Source: Prevotella sp. P5-92 (lineage in GTDB: Bacteria; Bacteroidota; Bacteroidia; Bacteroidales; Bacteroidaceae). From it: 61,760 nt of DNA. This document shows positions 25,733 to 34,415 of this stretch, in pieces. The stretch spans positions 1 through 61,760 of the forward strand of contig NZ_NPJG01000069.1 of NCBI RefSeq assembly GCF_002251245.1, in the 5' to 3' direction. Position 1 is the stretch's first letter. Each line of letters starts with the position of its first letter. The position numbers and the translations under genes are program-made. The notes under the pieces are model-generated. The model made no database searches. It worked only from the letters and a program-made list of their open reading frames with translations, and was not told the origin of the DNA.

Positions 25733-25912
25733 ATGGACACAAAAGAAAAAGTATTAGCAACAATGAAAGAGGCAGGACAGCCTCTTAACGCAGGTAAAAT
25801 CGCAGAACTCAGCGGTCTCGACCGCAAAGAGGTGGATGCAGCCATGAAGCAGCTGAAGGCAGAGGGCGCAATCGTCTCTCCTGTTCGTTGCAAATGGGCA
25901 CCTGCAGAGTGA
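25733..25912 (+). CDS. Small winged-helix transcriptional regulator-like protein
   Basis: 59 residues: [59 protein letters not shown]. One complete winged helix with no other domain, conserved as a stand-alone small protein in Bacteroidota. It often neighbours redox or MBL genes; function unknown. The first ~22 codons and ~30 bases upstream recur at 23911-24006, making a diverged direct repeat around the beta-lactamase and MBL genes. Confidence 0.7.
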   Translation: MDTKEKVLATMKEAGQPLNAGKIAELSGLDRKEVDAAMKQLKAEGAIVSPVRCKWAPAE

Positions 25913-25995
25913 TGGTACAGGACTCGACAACATATTATGTATGGATAGGCGGGTCATGTGACTACGGTCATAAGGAACCAACGAACGAAGCAAGA

Positions 25996-26023
25996 GCATA
26001 ACCCAAGCTCGCTTGGGTTATGC
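25996..26023. repeat. Perfect 13-bp palindrome in intergenic region
   Basis: GCATAACCCAAGC-TC-GCTTGGGTTATGC. First of three palindromes in the otherwise empty interval 25913-26336 between convergent genes. No T-run, so not a typical terminator. Confidence 0.7.
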
Positions 26024-26100
26024 CTTGCAAGGAGGAGGAAGACGAAGTCAACCGACGCACGTTTCTGTCCCCCGGGAAACGGGGGAAACGAAGGGGGTTA

Positions 26101-26134
26101 AGAGCAGAGACCAAACTTGTTTGATCTCTGCTCT
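26101..26134. repeat. 16-bp palindrome with CTCTGCTCTCG tail
   Basis: AGAGCAGAGACCAAAC-TT-GTTTGATCTCTGCTCT, one mismatch in sixteen. On the minus strand its core is CAAAC-AA-GTTTG, the same as in the element at 27944. It is followed by the box CTCTGCTCTCG, shared with 59873 and (one base different) 26175. Confidence 0.65.
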
Positions 26135-26159
26135 CGTTTGCACGGTATTTCGGCATTAT

Positions 26160-26184
26160 CCAAATAAATTTGGCTTCTGCTCTC
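26160..26184. repeat. CCAAAT-AA-ATTTGG palindrome with TCTGCTCTCG box
   Basis: Six-bp arms and an AA loop, followed directly by CTTCTGCTCTCG. It has the same layout as the previous element and as 59854-59885. The remaining ~150 bases to the next gene hold nothing else I can recognise. Confidence 0.55.
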
Positions 26185-26336
26185 GCTGTTCCTTCATTTC
26201 AAATCTTGAATGGTTTGTATTTTGTTTGTTTTGCAGCTACAAAGATACAAAATTATTCTCGATTTCTGTTATATTTTGCAATCTTTTTTATACTCAATTC
26301 TTCATTCTATCACATACCTTCAAAGGATGGGAAACT

Positions 26337-27992
26337 TCAGTAATTTTTAGTCTCATTACTTCCCGATAGTCTTACTTTCATTTCGTCTAACCTCTGCAAG
26401 AACAAATCGTAGTTATTGGAAAAGTAGTTAAGCGAGTTGCGCATGATTTGGCCGTCGGGCGAGATGGTGACGTAGTGAGGAACGCCGCCAAACCGCAGGA
26501 GTTCCATCATCTGGCCAAGTTCCTTACGGCTGACGGGATAGCAGTCGGCACCGAGCAGGTTTTCACGGACATATTGCTTGTAGGCTTCGCTGGTCTCGGG
26601 GGCATCCTCTTGCGCAATGAAGATGAGCCGCAGGTCGGGATTGTCCTGAAGCTGGCGGCGCAGGTCACGACTTTCTTCTATGGCTTGCTTGCATGGGCCG
26701 CACCACATCGCCCAGAAGTCTATCAGCACGAACTTACCGCGATAGGGCTGGATGATTCTTTCGAGCAAGGCTTTGCCATCACCTTCGGGGATGGGATAGG
26801 CAATGGATTCGTCGAACGTGGCGGTGAAGAGACGTTCAGCCTCCTTGCGCAGTTCGGGCTGCGTGATTCCGTCGAGCGCACGATGGCGCACGGTGTCGAG
26901 CGGCACGTATGCGGACGCTTCCCACGCCGCACGGTCTTCTGCCGTCAGTGTCGTGTCAGCCAGTGCTTGCTGGCGACGAACGTATGCTTCGGCAGCTCTT
27001 GTCAGTCCTTTTGGCAGTATTTGCATCATGGCCATCTGAGTCAGCAGATTGTCCTCGTCGCCCGTCATTCTGTTCATCGCCTGACGCAGTTGCTGGATTT
27101 CTACGGCATAATACGACATGAAAGTGGCCAAGGCGCAGACTGGGGTTGTTGCCAAGACTGTTGCAAATGGGGAATAACTGTATGGAACGAAAAGGACGGG
27201 GTCATTCAATGGCAGGTATTTCAGTGGGGCATAGTATTCGGGAGCGCAGAGTTCGGCCCTGTACAGGCTGTCGGTAAAGGTGCGGTTCAAATCTGCACGG
27301 CATAATACACCATGTCGGAACAAGAAGCCTTCGCAAATCGCGCTTGTTGCCATCGTCTGAGCCAGTTGCCGCTCGTAGGGAGTGAACTGTCGGGCATCGG
27401 CCATCGCCTCAATGTTCCCGAGCGTTGCCCGAATGAGACTGTCGCATAAAGCCGTGTGACGCTTTAAGTCGCTATTGTCCGCTATCATCATGCGGTACTC
27501 ATTGGTATAGTCGAGGTTCGCTTTCAGCAGACGCTCCACCTTTTTCGCCGCGCTGCCGTCACCATAATTGCAAGTCCAGTGTCCGTCAGCATCTTGTTTC
27601 AGTTCCATGTGTAGCGTCTCGCCCGGCATGAGGTAAAACGGCACCTTATTATTCTCGGAGATTACCAAATTGCTGAGTACAGGGTGATGCAACTGCATCC
27701 GACAAGTGAAATCGCCATCGGCAGATACATCAACCGTCTTGTCCCTCATGTTATTGGTTATGGCGTTGTTCCATGCAACGATAATCTGCTTAGGCTTTGC
27801 TTGGGGGGCGATTCCATTAACCTTTCCGATGATGAATGCCGAGTCTGTCCGGAAGAATGGCTCTTGCGCCTGACCCGCCATTGTGACGAGGGCGAGCAGT
27901 GCGGTGATGATAGTTTTCTTGTTACATAAAATGCTCACGCTCGGCCATCTGCAAACAAGTTTGCATGGCTCTCTCTTAATCGCATTTTTCAT
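26337..27992 (-). CDS. TlpA-family thioredoxin-like protein with long N-terminal domain
   Basis: 551 residues. The last ~130 form a thioredoxin fold: FVLIDFWAMWCGPCKQAIEE (active site WCGPC), DLRLIFIAQEDAPETSEAYK, then the cis-Pro region GGVPHYVTISPDGQIM. The first ~400 include a DUF4369-like beta domain (FIIGKVNGIAPQAKPKQIIV, KVPFYLMPGETLHMELKQDA) and a helical middle. It is probably a periplasmic thiol-disulfide reductase. The signal sequence KKTIITALLALVTMAGQAQ is preceded by ~24 unusual residues (MKNAIKREPCKLVCRWPSVS) encoded by a palindromic element, so the annotated N-terminus may be element-derived and the true start non-ATG. Confidence 0.8.
   Translation of the reverse strand: MKNAIKREPCKLVCRWPSVSILCNKKTIITALLALVTMAGQAQEPFFRTDSAFIIGKVNGIAPQAKPKQIIVAWNNAITNNMRDKTVDVSADGDFTCRMQLHHPVLSNLVISENNKVPFYLMPGETLHMELKQDADGHWTCNYGDGSAAKKVERLLKANLDYTNEYRMMIADNSDLKRHTALCDSLIRATLGNIEAMADARQFTPYERQLAQTMATSAICEGFLFRHGVLCRADLNRTFTDSLYRAELCAPEYYAPLKYLPLNDPVLFVPYSYSPFATVLATTPVCALATFMSYYAVEIQQLRQAMNRMTGDEDNLLTQMAMMQILPKGLTRAAEAYVRRQQALADTTLTAEDRAAWEASAYVPLDTVRHRALDGITQPELRKEAERLFTATFDESIAYPIPEGDGKALLERIIQPYRGKFVLIDFWAMWCGPCKQAIEESRDLRRQLQDNPDLRLIFIAQEDAPETSEAYKQYVRENLLGADCYPVSRKELGQMMELLRFGGVPHYVTISPDGQIMRNSLNYFSNNYDLFLQRLDEMKVRLSGSNETKNY
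27944..27969. repeat. Palindromic element inside the TlpA-like gene 5' end
   Basis: GCCAT-(CT)-GCAAAC-AA-GTTTGC-ATGGC: the same outer arm, CT bulge, inner arm and AA loop plan as the element in the exonuclease gene. It encodes part of the extra N-terminal residues. Confidence 0.65.
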
Positions 27993-28235
27993 TGTTCTTT
28001 TCGTTTATATTTGTCCTTACTATTATTATACTCCGTTCACGCGGAAATATTGCCTCCGAGGAAGTTAAACTTTCCTAAACGGACAAAGAAATGGCGTGAA
28101 ACTGATTCCGCAACACTATTATAAATTGAACTTTTTAAGCACCTGAGCAACAAAAAGTTGCTTAGGATTTTGCCATGTCAGTAATTTCACTTATCTTAGT
28201 GTTGCAAATAAAAACAAGCAAAACTCTGATTTGAC

Positions 28236-28540
28236 ATGGCAAAGATAGCAATAAAATCTGAAAAACTCACTCCTTTTGGAGGATTTTTTTCAATAATGGA
28301 GCAATTTGACTCCAAACTCTCAGAACAGCGACGGCAACACAAACGTGCGTTTCCACCAGAAGGACACGCTGAACAGATTCTTTTGAGAGGCTTGACGTGA
28401 AGAAGTTCGGACTCAAAGCAACAAGCCGAATCAAGGCGTTTGTCTTCAAGTTTATATCTGTGCCAGGAAAGTGGGTCAGGACATCAAGGCAGTATGTGCT
28501 GAATATCTATTATCAGGAAATTGTCGGATATAAACAATAA
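28236..28540 (+). mobile_element. IS1380-family transposase remnant, middle deleted
   Basis: The start codon and first residues of the transposase are intact: MAKIAIKSEKLTPFGGFFSI then MEQFDSKLS. About 80 unrelated bases follow. The C-terminal end then appears in another frame: LDVKKFGLKATSRIKAFVFK, FISVPGKWVRTSRQYVLNIY and a stop near 28540. The ~350 residues with the DDE catalytic core are missing. Upstream sequence (CCTGAGCAACAAAAAGTTGC, ~28142-28161) looks like the left end of such an element. The element is dead. Confidence 0.75.
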
Positions 28541-28588
28541 AAAACACGTGGTATTTGTCGTTTATATCCGACAAATTTATTATCTTTG
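28521..28588 (+). promoter_or_regulatory. Promoter of xpt with overlapping inverted repeats
   Basis: The -7 element TATCTTTG lies at 28581-28588. Upstream, TTGTCGGATATAAAC (28521-28535) and its exact reverse complement (28560-28574) form a 15-bp inverted repeat with 24 bases between. Inside the second arm TTTGTCG/CGACAAA (28554-28560, 28569-28575) makes a smaller dyad over the -33 region. It is a good candidate operator for purine- or xanthine-responsive control, or the scar end of the adjacent IS. Confidence 0.6.
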
Positions 28589-28650
28589 CACACAACATTT
28601 TTACATCTATGAACTATCACATCAAATAACCCTTTAAAACATAACACATT

Positions 28651-29229
28651 ATGAACTTTCTCGAAGAAAAAATCAAAGAAGATGGAGTCATCAAAGAGGG
28701 CAACATACTTAAGGTGGACAATTTCCTGAACCATCAGATCGATGTTGACATCATACGCCAGATTGCTTACGAGCTAAAACGCCGCTTTCGTGGAAAGACG
28801 GTAAACAAGATACTTACCATCGAGGCCAGCGGAATTGCCATCGCCACGCTGCTCGGCGACCTCTACGACGTGCCGGTCGTGTTTGCCAAAAAGGGCGAGA
28901 CGGCCAACAGCACCGACGACAAGTATGTGGCGAAAGCCTATTCCTTCACCCACAAGCGCCACAACAACGTGTTTGTGTCGAGGCCGTACCTCACCGCCGA
29001 CGACAAAGTGCTGATCGTCGATGACTTCCTTGCCGACGGACAGGCGTGCCTTGCCCTCATCGACATAGTGAAACAGGCGGGAGGCGAGGTCACCGGCATC
29101 GGCATCGCCATAGAGAAAGGCCAGCAGAAAGGCGGACAGATACTGCGCGAGGCAGGCTATCATCTTGAATCGATAGCCATACTCGAATCCATGGACTACG
29201 AAACACAAGACATCAGATTCCGATCATGA
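28651..29229 (+). CDS. xpt: Xanthine phosphoribosyltransferase
   Basis: 192 residues, the usual size. MNFLEEKIKEDGVIKEGNIL and VDNFLNHQIDVDIIRQIAYE match Xpt N-termini. The PRPP-binding motif is VLIVDDFLADGQACLALIDI, and the base-binding region includes KILTIEASGIAIATLLGDLY. It converts xanthine and PRPP to XMP in the cytoplasm (purine salvage). Its stop overlaps the ATG of the permease by four bases (ATGA), so the two are translationally coupled: uptake plus salvage of xanthine. Confidence 0.93.
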   Translation: MNFLEEKIKEDGVIKEGNILKVDNFLNHQIDVDIIRQIAYELKRRFRGKTVNKILTIEASGIAIATLLGDLYDVPVVFAKKGETANSTDDKYVAKAYSFTHKRHNNVFVSRPYLTADDKVLIVDDFLADGQACLALIDIVKQAGGEVTGIGIAIEKGQQKGGQILREAGYHLESIAILESMDYETQDIRFRS

Positions 29230-30530
29230 ACAGCATATACGACCTCGACGGCAGAGTGCCACTAAGACAGGCCTTGCCATTCGGACTGCAACATATCCTT
29301 GCCATGTTTGTGGCAAACATCACCCCTATCATCATCCTCGCCGGAGCGGTGGGCATCGACCGCGGTATCTCCGCGTCGCTCATACAGAACTGCATGATCA
29401 TAGCCGGCATCGGCACACTCATCCAGCTCTACCCCGTATGGCGCATAGGTTCGCGACTGCCCATAGTGATGGGCATCTCGTTCACGTTCCTCTCCCTTTC
29501 CATAGTCATCGCCTCAACCCAAGGCATGGGCACACTGATGGGAGCAGTCATCATTGGAGGCGTGGTGGAGGGTTGTCTCGGTCTTTTCCCCAACAAATGG
29601 ACGAAACTCATTCCGCATATCGTCGCCGCGACGGTGGTAGCCGCCATCGGTCTTTCACTCCTCCCCATCGGAGCCAACAGCTTTGCAGGCGGACAGGGAG
29701 CGGCAGACTTTGGTAGCGCCCGCAACTGGATAGTGGGTTCGGCCACGTTGGTCGTGTGTCTTGTCACGCTCATCTTCGGCAAGGGGATGCTGCGTTCGCT
29801 CTCCATCCTCGTCGGCCTTATTGCGGGCTATCTTCTTGCCCTGTGCATGGGAATGATTGACTTCAGCAGTGTCACCGACATGCCCATCGTAGCCCTGCAT
29901 ACGTTCATGCCGTTCACCCCCGAGTTCAGTCTCGACGCCATCCTCGCCGTGATATGCATCTTCTTCGTCTCAGCTACAGAGACTATCGGCGACACGTCAG
30001 CCCTATGTTCCGGTGCCCTCGGACGAGGAGTAAAAAAGAAAGAGATGGGAGCGTCAGTGGCATGCGACGGATTTGTGAGTTGCATCTCTGGCCTCTTCGG
30101 CTGCACACCTATCACGTCGTTTTCGCAGAATGTGGGCCTTGCCGCCTTGTCTAAAGTAATAAACCGCTATACCATCGCCACGGGCGCAGTCATCCTCATA
30201 GTGTGCGGCTTGTTTCCGCCCATTGGAGCCCTGTTGGCCACCATTCCCCAGTGTGTACTCGGCGGCTGCACCCTGATGATGTTTGGCAGCATCGTGTTTG
30301 CCAGCTTCGGCATGATGGCAAGATGCGGTTTCTCCCAGCGCAACATGATCATCGCGAGTCTCTCGCTTAGCATCGGACTTGGCTTCACGTCGGCTCCCGA
30401 CATGTTCAGGATCTTCCCCGACATAGTGCAGACCGTGTTTGCCCAAAACTCCGTGGCGGTAGTATTCCTATGTGCAGTACTCCTCAACCTCATTCTTCCT
30501 AAAGAGAAAGAAGAAGAGAAAGCGGCATAG
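29226..30530 (+). CDS. Xanthine/uracil permease (NCS2 family)
   Basis: 434 residues with ~14 hydrophobic segments. It opens LRQALPFGLQHILAMFVANI, the NCS2 signature (Q-H in helix 1). Later FFVSATETIGDTSALCSGAL contains the conserved E-T-x-G-D substrate-site motif, and CTPITSFSQNVGLAALSKVI the NVG motif. It couples nucleobase uptake to a proton gradient in the inner membrane. Coupling to xpt points to xanthine as substrate. A GH115 gene follows after 38 bases, an unusual neighbour. Confidence 0.9.
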   Translation: MNSIYDLDGRVPLRQALPFGLQHILAMFVANITPIIILAGAVGIDRGISASLIQNCMIIAGIGTLIQLYPVWRIGSRLPIVMGISFTFLSLSIVIASTQGMGTLMGAVIIGGVVEGCLGLFPNKWTKLIPHIVAATVVAAIGLSLLPIGANSFAGGQGAADFGSARNWIVGSATLVVCLVTLIFGKGMLRSLSILVGLIAGYLLALCMGMIDFSSVTDMPIVALHTFMPFTPEFSLDAILAVICIFFVSATETIGDTSALCSGALGRGVKKKEMGASVACDGFVSCISGLFGCTPITSFSQNVGLAALSKVINRYTIATGAVILIVCGLFPPIGALLATIPQCVLGGCTLMMFGSIVFASFGMMARCGFSQRNMIIASLSLSIGLGFTSAPDMFRIFPDIVQTVFAQNSVAVVFLCAVLLNLILPKEKEEEKAA

Positions 30531-30568
30531 TTTTCATTCAAGACATCAAAACAATTGGTATTGACAAG

Positions 30569-33106
30569 GTGAACAATATTATAAGAGGTACGATAGTCGT
30601 TATGTTGGGGCTTGCTGCCAGCGCACAGGCTGCCGACGAAAAGAAAGAGTTCTGCTGGTATGACGGCACAAAAGGCGTCAGCTACTCGCTTAGCCGACAC
30701 GTGTCGCCCGTGGTGGCGACGGCTATGCAGATGTGGAGCGACGACATGACAGACGTGACCGGAGCCATGCCCATACGCAAAGACACCAGGGCAAGGGTGC
30801 GCATCGTGCAGATAGACACCGACAAGGAAGCCATAAAAGACCTAAAGGCAGCCGGCATCGACGTCAAGACACTGAAACGCCAGAAAGACGCCTTTTGCAT
30901 CAAGGCCACCAGCCATCAGCTCCTCGTGGCAGGCAGCGACGGCCGAGGCACGGCATACGGCATACTCGAGCTCTCGCGTCTGGCAGGAGTGTCGCCATGG
31001 AAATGGTGGGCCGACGCGCAGCCTGAGAAACGCGGACGACTGACGCTCCCTGCCGACTTCCACACCTGTCAATGCCCATCGGTGGAATACCGCGGCATCT
31101 TCATCAACGACGAGGACTGGTCACTACAACCATGGAGTTGGCGCACCTTCTCGCCCGCCAAACCCGGACTGATAAGCGCCACAACATACAAGCAGGTCTT
31201 CAAGCTCCTCATGCGTCTCAGGGCAAACACCATCTGGCCCGCCATGCACGAATCGTCAACGCCCTTCTTCCTCATACCCGGAGCCAAAGAGGCTGCTGAC
31301 TCTTGCGGCATCGTCATCGGCACGTCGCACTGCGAACCCATGATGCGCAACAACGCGGGGGAATGGAACACCAAAGAGCGCGGAGCCTATAACTATATCA
31401 CCAACAAAGACGCGGTGCAACGTTACTGGACAGAACGACTGAAAGACTCACGACAATACCAGAACATCTACACCATCGGCATGCGTGGCATCCATGATGG
31501 TGCCATGGAGGGTGTGGGCAAAAACCTCGACGACCAGACAGCTGCCCTGCAACGTGTCATCGACGACCAGCGCCTTATGCTCCGTCAGCATGTCAACAGA
31601 CGCGTAGAACAGGTTCCCCAACAGTTTGTCCCTTACAAGGAAGTACTGCAGGTGATGGAAAACGGACTCGTGGTGCCCGACGACGTTATGCTCACATGGT
31701 GCGACGACAACTACGGCTACCTCACCCGTCTTAGCGACTCCCTTCAACAGAAGAGGACGGGCGGCGCAGGCGTGTATTACCACCTCAGCTATTGGGGCAG
31801 ACCACATGACTATCTGTGGCTCTCAACCACACAGCCGGGACTCATCTGCAACGAGATGCGGGAGGCCTTCGACCACAACGCCCGACGGCTGTGGATAGCC
31901 AACGTGCACGACCTTAAGACCGCCGCCTACGACCTCGAGCTGTTTCTCGACATGGCATGGGACATCAACTCCGTCACCCCCTCCACCGTCTTCCGCCATC
32001 AGCTCCAGTGGCTTTGCCGCGAGTTCGGGCAGTCGGCAGGCAGCCGTCTGTTTCCCGTCATGCAGGAGTTCTACCGCCTCACCGCCATACGCAAGCCGGA
32101 GTTTATGGGATGGACACAAGTAGAACTCGACAAGAAGAAATACCACCGTGGATGATCTGAGGTGACCGACACCGAGTTCAGTCTCACAGCCTTCGGCGGA
32201 GAGCTCGACCGCTATCTCACTGCCTGGCGGCGACTGACGCGTGCCGTAGAAAACGTCGAGCAGTCGCTGCCCGACGATCGCCTTGCCCCCTTCTTCTCCC
32301 ACATAAAATATCCTGTCCTGGCAGCAGCAGCCATGAGCCGAAAGATGCTTGAGGCACAAAGGGCGAGAGCCATCGCCCGGACTATTGGAGACAGCGAATG
32401 CTGGCAGAACAACGAGGCCCTGATGGCGGCATGCGCCAAAAGTCAGGCTGCCTATCAGGAGATACACCACCTCACGTCCTTCTACAACGACCATCTGTCG
32501 TCCGGCAAGTGGCGGCACCTCATAGTAAATAATCCGCGCGACCTTCACGTCTTCAACGCCCCAAAGCTGCCCATGAAGCTCACCACCGCCGAAGTCGAGC
32601 AGTATAAGCATCGTGCCGATGCCGACGTCAGCGCAATAGAGCGCGACGGCAGCTATGTGGCGCGCAATGCCTGCCAGTGGGATAAGGCCGACAACGGAGC
32701 GACATGTGTCCAGGCGTTGGGCCACTCCATGAATGCCGTCCGTCTGCCCAAGGGCCAGTCGCTCACCTACTCTTTCCACTGTGAAAGAGAAGGCGACGCC
32801 CTCCTTCGCCTGGCACTCATCCCCACCCAACCAGCCGACACGGGCGACCTCCGTTTCTCGGTAAGTATCGACGGCGGCGAGCCCCACGTGTTCAGCCTCA
32901 AGGAGCCCTTCCGTTCCGAGCGTTGGAAGCAGAACGTGCTTCGCCAACAGGCAGTGAGAGAGCTTCACGTCGCCATATCAAAAGGTCATCACACGCTGAT
33001 CATCAAAGCATTAGACCATCACATCATCCTCGACCAGTGGATGCTCGACCACATCCCCACCCGCCGTTTCTACATGTTTCCTATAAGTCCTGTATATCCT
33101 TTATGA
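30569..33106 (+). pseudogene. GH115 alpha-glucuronidase gene split by one in-frame TGA
   Basis: Frame stays open from the GTG start to 33106 except for a single TGA at 32153-32155. The product would be ~845 residues, normal for GH115. Signal peptide IIRGTIVVMLGLAASAQA; conserved family blocks include FIKATSHQ-type DAFCIKATSHQLLVAGSDGR, YRGIFINDEDWSLQPW, RLRANTIWPAMHESSTPFF, VIGTSHCEPMMRNNAGEW and YYHLSYWGRPHDYLWL. After the stop: SEVTDTEFSLTAFGGELDRY and the C-terminal beta-domain ending LDQWMLDHIP. GH115 enzymes remove (methyl)glucuronic acid from xylan. In relatives an Arg often sits at KKYxRGRSEV, so CGA to TGA is the likely lesion. Readthrough or two separate fragments cannot be excluded. 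Confidence 0.82.
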
Positions 33107-33120
33107 CTACAATAAAAAAA

Positions 33121-33153
33121 ATAGGCTCGTAAAACTACGAGCCTATATTTTTT
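33121..33153. terminator. Bidirectional terminator
   Basis: ATAGGCTCGTA-AAAC-TACGAGCCTAT, a perfect 11-bp stem flanked by A-run on the left and T-run on the right. It serves both the GH115 gene and the convergent secreted-protein gene. Confidence 0.88.
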
Positions 33154-33184
33154 TATAAAACATTTATATCTACTTTTTTCAGAC

Positions 33185-34105
33185 TTATTCCACGCTAAAA
33201 TCAAAACCAAAAGGTTGGGTCTGGAAATACTTGTTCTGCAATCCGCTCTTGTAGAAGAAGCAGTATTCACCCGGTTCCAGAGGCTGGCTAAATGTCACCT
33301 CAAAGGTGTTGTTGTTGATAGGGTTAATCTCGAAGTTAACCATCTCACGCGTACTTGCATTAGTGCCACTGAAACCAGCCACGGTGTATGACATTGAACT
33401 CGGGAAGAGGCGACGGCCCCCTTTCTTGCTGTCCTTCACCTGCATCTTGATTAGCTGGAACTCGTTAGGGCTCTGAATGTCGTTCATAACCATCTCATAC
33501 CAGTTGGCGTGTTCAGAGTTAAAGCTGGCATTGTCAGCCTTCTTGAAGAAGAATCTGAATACAGGCTGGCGGCTAGTCTTGATTTTTGCCTTCGAACCAG
33601 GAAGCATCATCTTCTGGATGTCCTTGCCCGAACTCATCATCACCCCCAAGCCGGCAGTCACTGCAGCAGCCTCACCGCCACTCACATGCCGTCCGCCAAC
33701 AATATTTCCCACTCCGTATGCGGCACCGGCTATGGCTGCAGCTGTTCCGAGGTTAAATCCCTTCTTCTCCTTCTCGAAGTTACAACGATAGATCTTTGTC
33801 GGCTTGCCACCGCCAACAGGATTCCAGAGTATTACGCCCTCATAACCATTGTCCACCTTGGCAATCTTCTGAAGATACGAAGTCAGAGAAGCATCAGCTC
33901 CCGCAGCCTTTAACTGGCGCATGTAATTAATGTCGAAAGTGATAGTACGCGTTGTACTATTCTCGATAGCACCGATGATTTCCTCGGAGGTAAAGCCTTC
34001 CTTCAGCAAGTCGAGCACTGTCTGGTTACTTACTTCGTCATTCTGGGCATTTGCCGTAAACACTGACGCAACGAACATTGCGGTAAAAAATAGTCTCTTT
34101 TTCAT
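33185..34105 (-). CDS. Secreted protein of unknown function
   Basis: 306 residues with a clear signal peptide (MKKRLFFTAMFVASVFTANA). An N-terminal SHOCT-like helix pair (VLDLLKEGFTSEEIIGAIEN) is followed by a glycine-rich helix (LGTAAAIAGAAYGVGNIVGG) that could insert in a membrane, and a C-terminal beta-domain ending EPGEYCFFYKS...FGFDFSVE. Single gene with its own promoter, TTTG (34177-34180)-N19-TACCTTTG (34150-34157) on the minus strand. Family not named; probably outer-membrane or periplasmic. Confidence 0.65.
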   Translation of the reverse strand: MKKRLFFTAMFVASVFTANAQNDEVSNQTVLDLLKEGFTSEEIIGAIENSTTRTITFDINYMRQLKAAGADASLTSYLQKIAKVDNGYEGVILWNPVGGGKPTKIYRCNFEKEKKGFNLGTAAAIAGAAYGVGNIVGGRHVSGGEAAAVTAGLGVMMSSGKDIQKMMLPGSKAKIKTSRQPVFRFFFKKADNASFNSEHANWYEMVMNDIQSPNEFQLIKMQVKDSKKGGRRLFPSSMSYTVAGFSGTNASTREMVNFEINPINNNTFEVTFSQPLEPGEYCFFYKSGLQNKYFQTQPFGFDFSVE

Positions 34106-34149
34106 ACCGAAATAGTTTTATGTTATAAAAAATGTTTTGTTTTATTTGG

Positions 34150-34180
34150 CAAAGGTAACTCTTTTTTGCTTTTTTACAAA
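34150..34180 (-). promoter_or_regulatory. Promoter of the secreted-protein gene
   Basis: Minus-strand TTTG-N19-TACCTTTG, 45 bases before the start codon. Between this and the plus-strand promoter at 34357 I see nothing else. Confidence 0.7.
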
Positions 34181-34356
34181 ACAAACCGTTATCATTATTT
34201 TATTTCGATCGCGTTAAATACTGTTAATTGTCAAATGTTGCGGGCATATTCTCCTATTACTTCCCAAAATAGGATAATGTCGCACTAAGAGACAAAGTCG
34301 TATGGTGAGCCTATAAGTGGGGAGAGTAAACATAAAACGAGAAAATCTTCCAAATG

Positions 34357-34388
34357 TTTGGCAGTTTAAGGAAAAGTTTGTATCTTTG
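34357..34388 (+). promoter_or_regulatory. Promoter of the Rpn-family gene (TTTG-N20-TATCTTTG)
   Basis: Perfect spacing, 27 bases before the ATG. The sequence around it (TTTGGCAGTTT...CTTTGCCGCC) resembles the promoter of the related gene at 60005. Confidence 0.75.
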
Positions 34389-34415
34389 CCGCCAAAGGAA
34401 ATAAAAAAATAGCTT

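Noticed and set aside
26013..26369. 118-codon frame between the winged-helix and TlpA-like genes
   Set aside because: Runs through two palindromes and a G-rich stretch; no protein-like pattern.
30569..33106. Two independent genes on either side of the TGA
   Set aside because: Both parts are in the same frame, without a promoter or start signal between, and together give one full-length GH115 protein.
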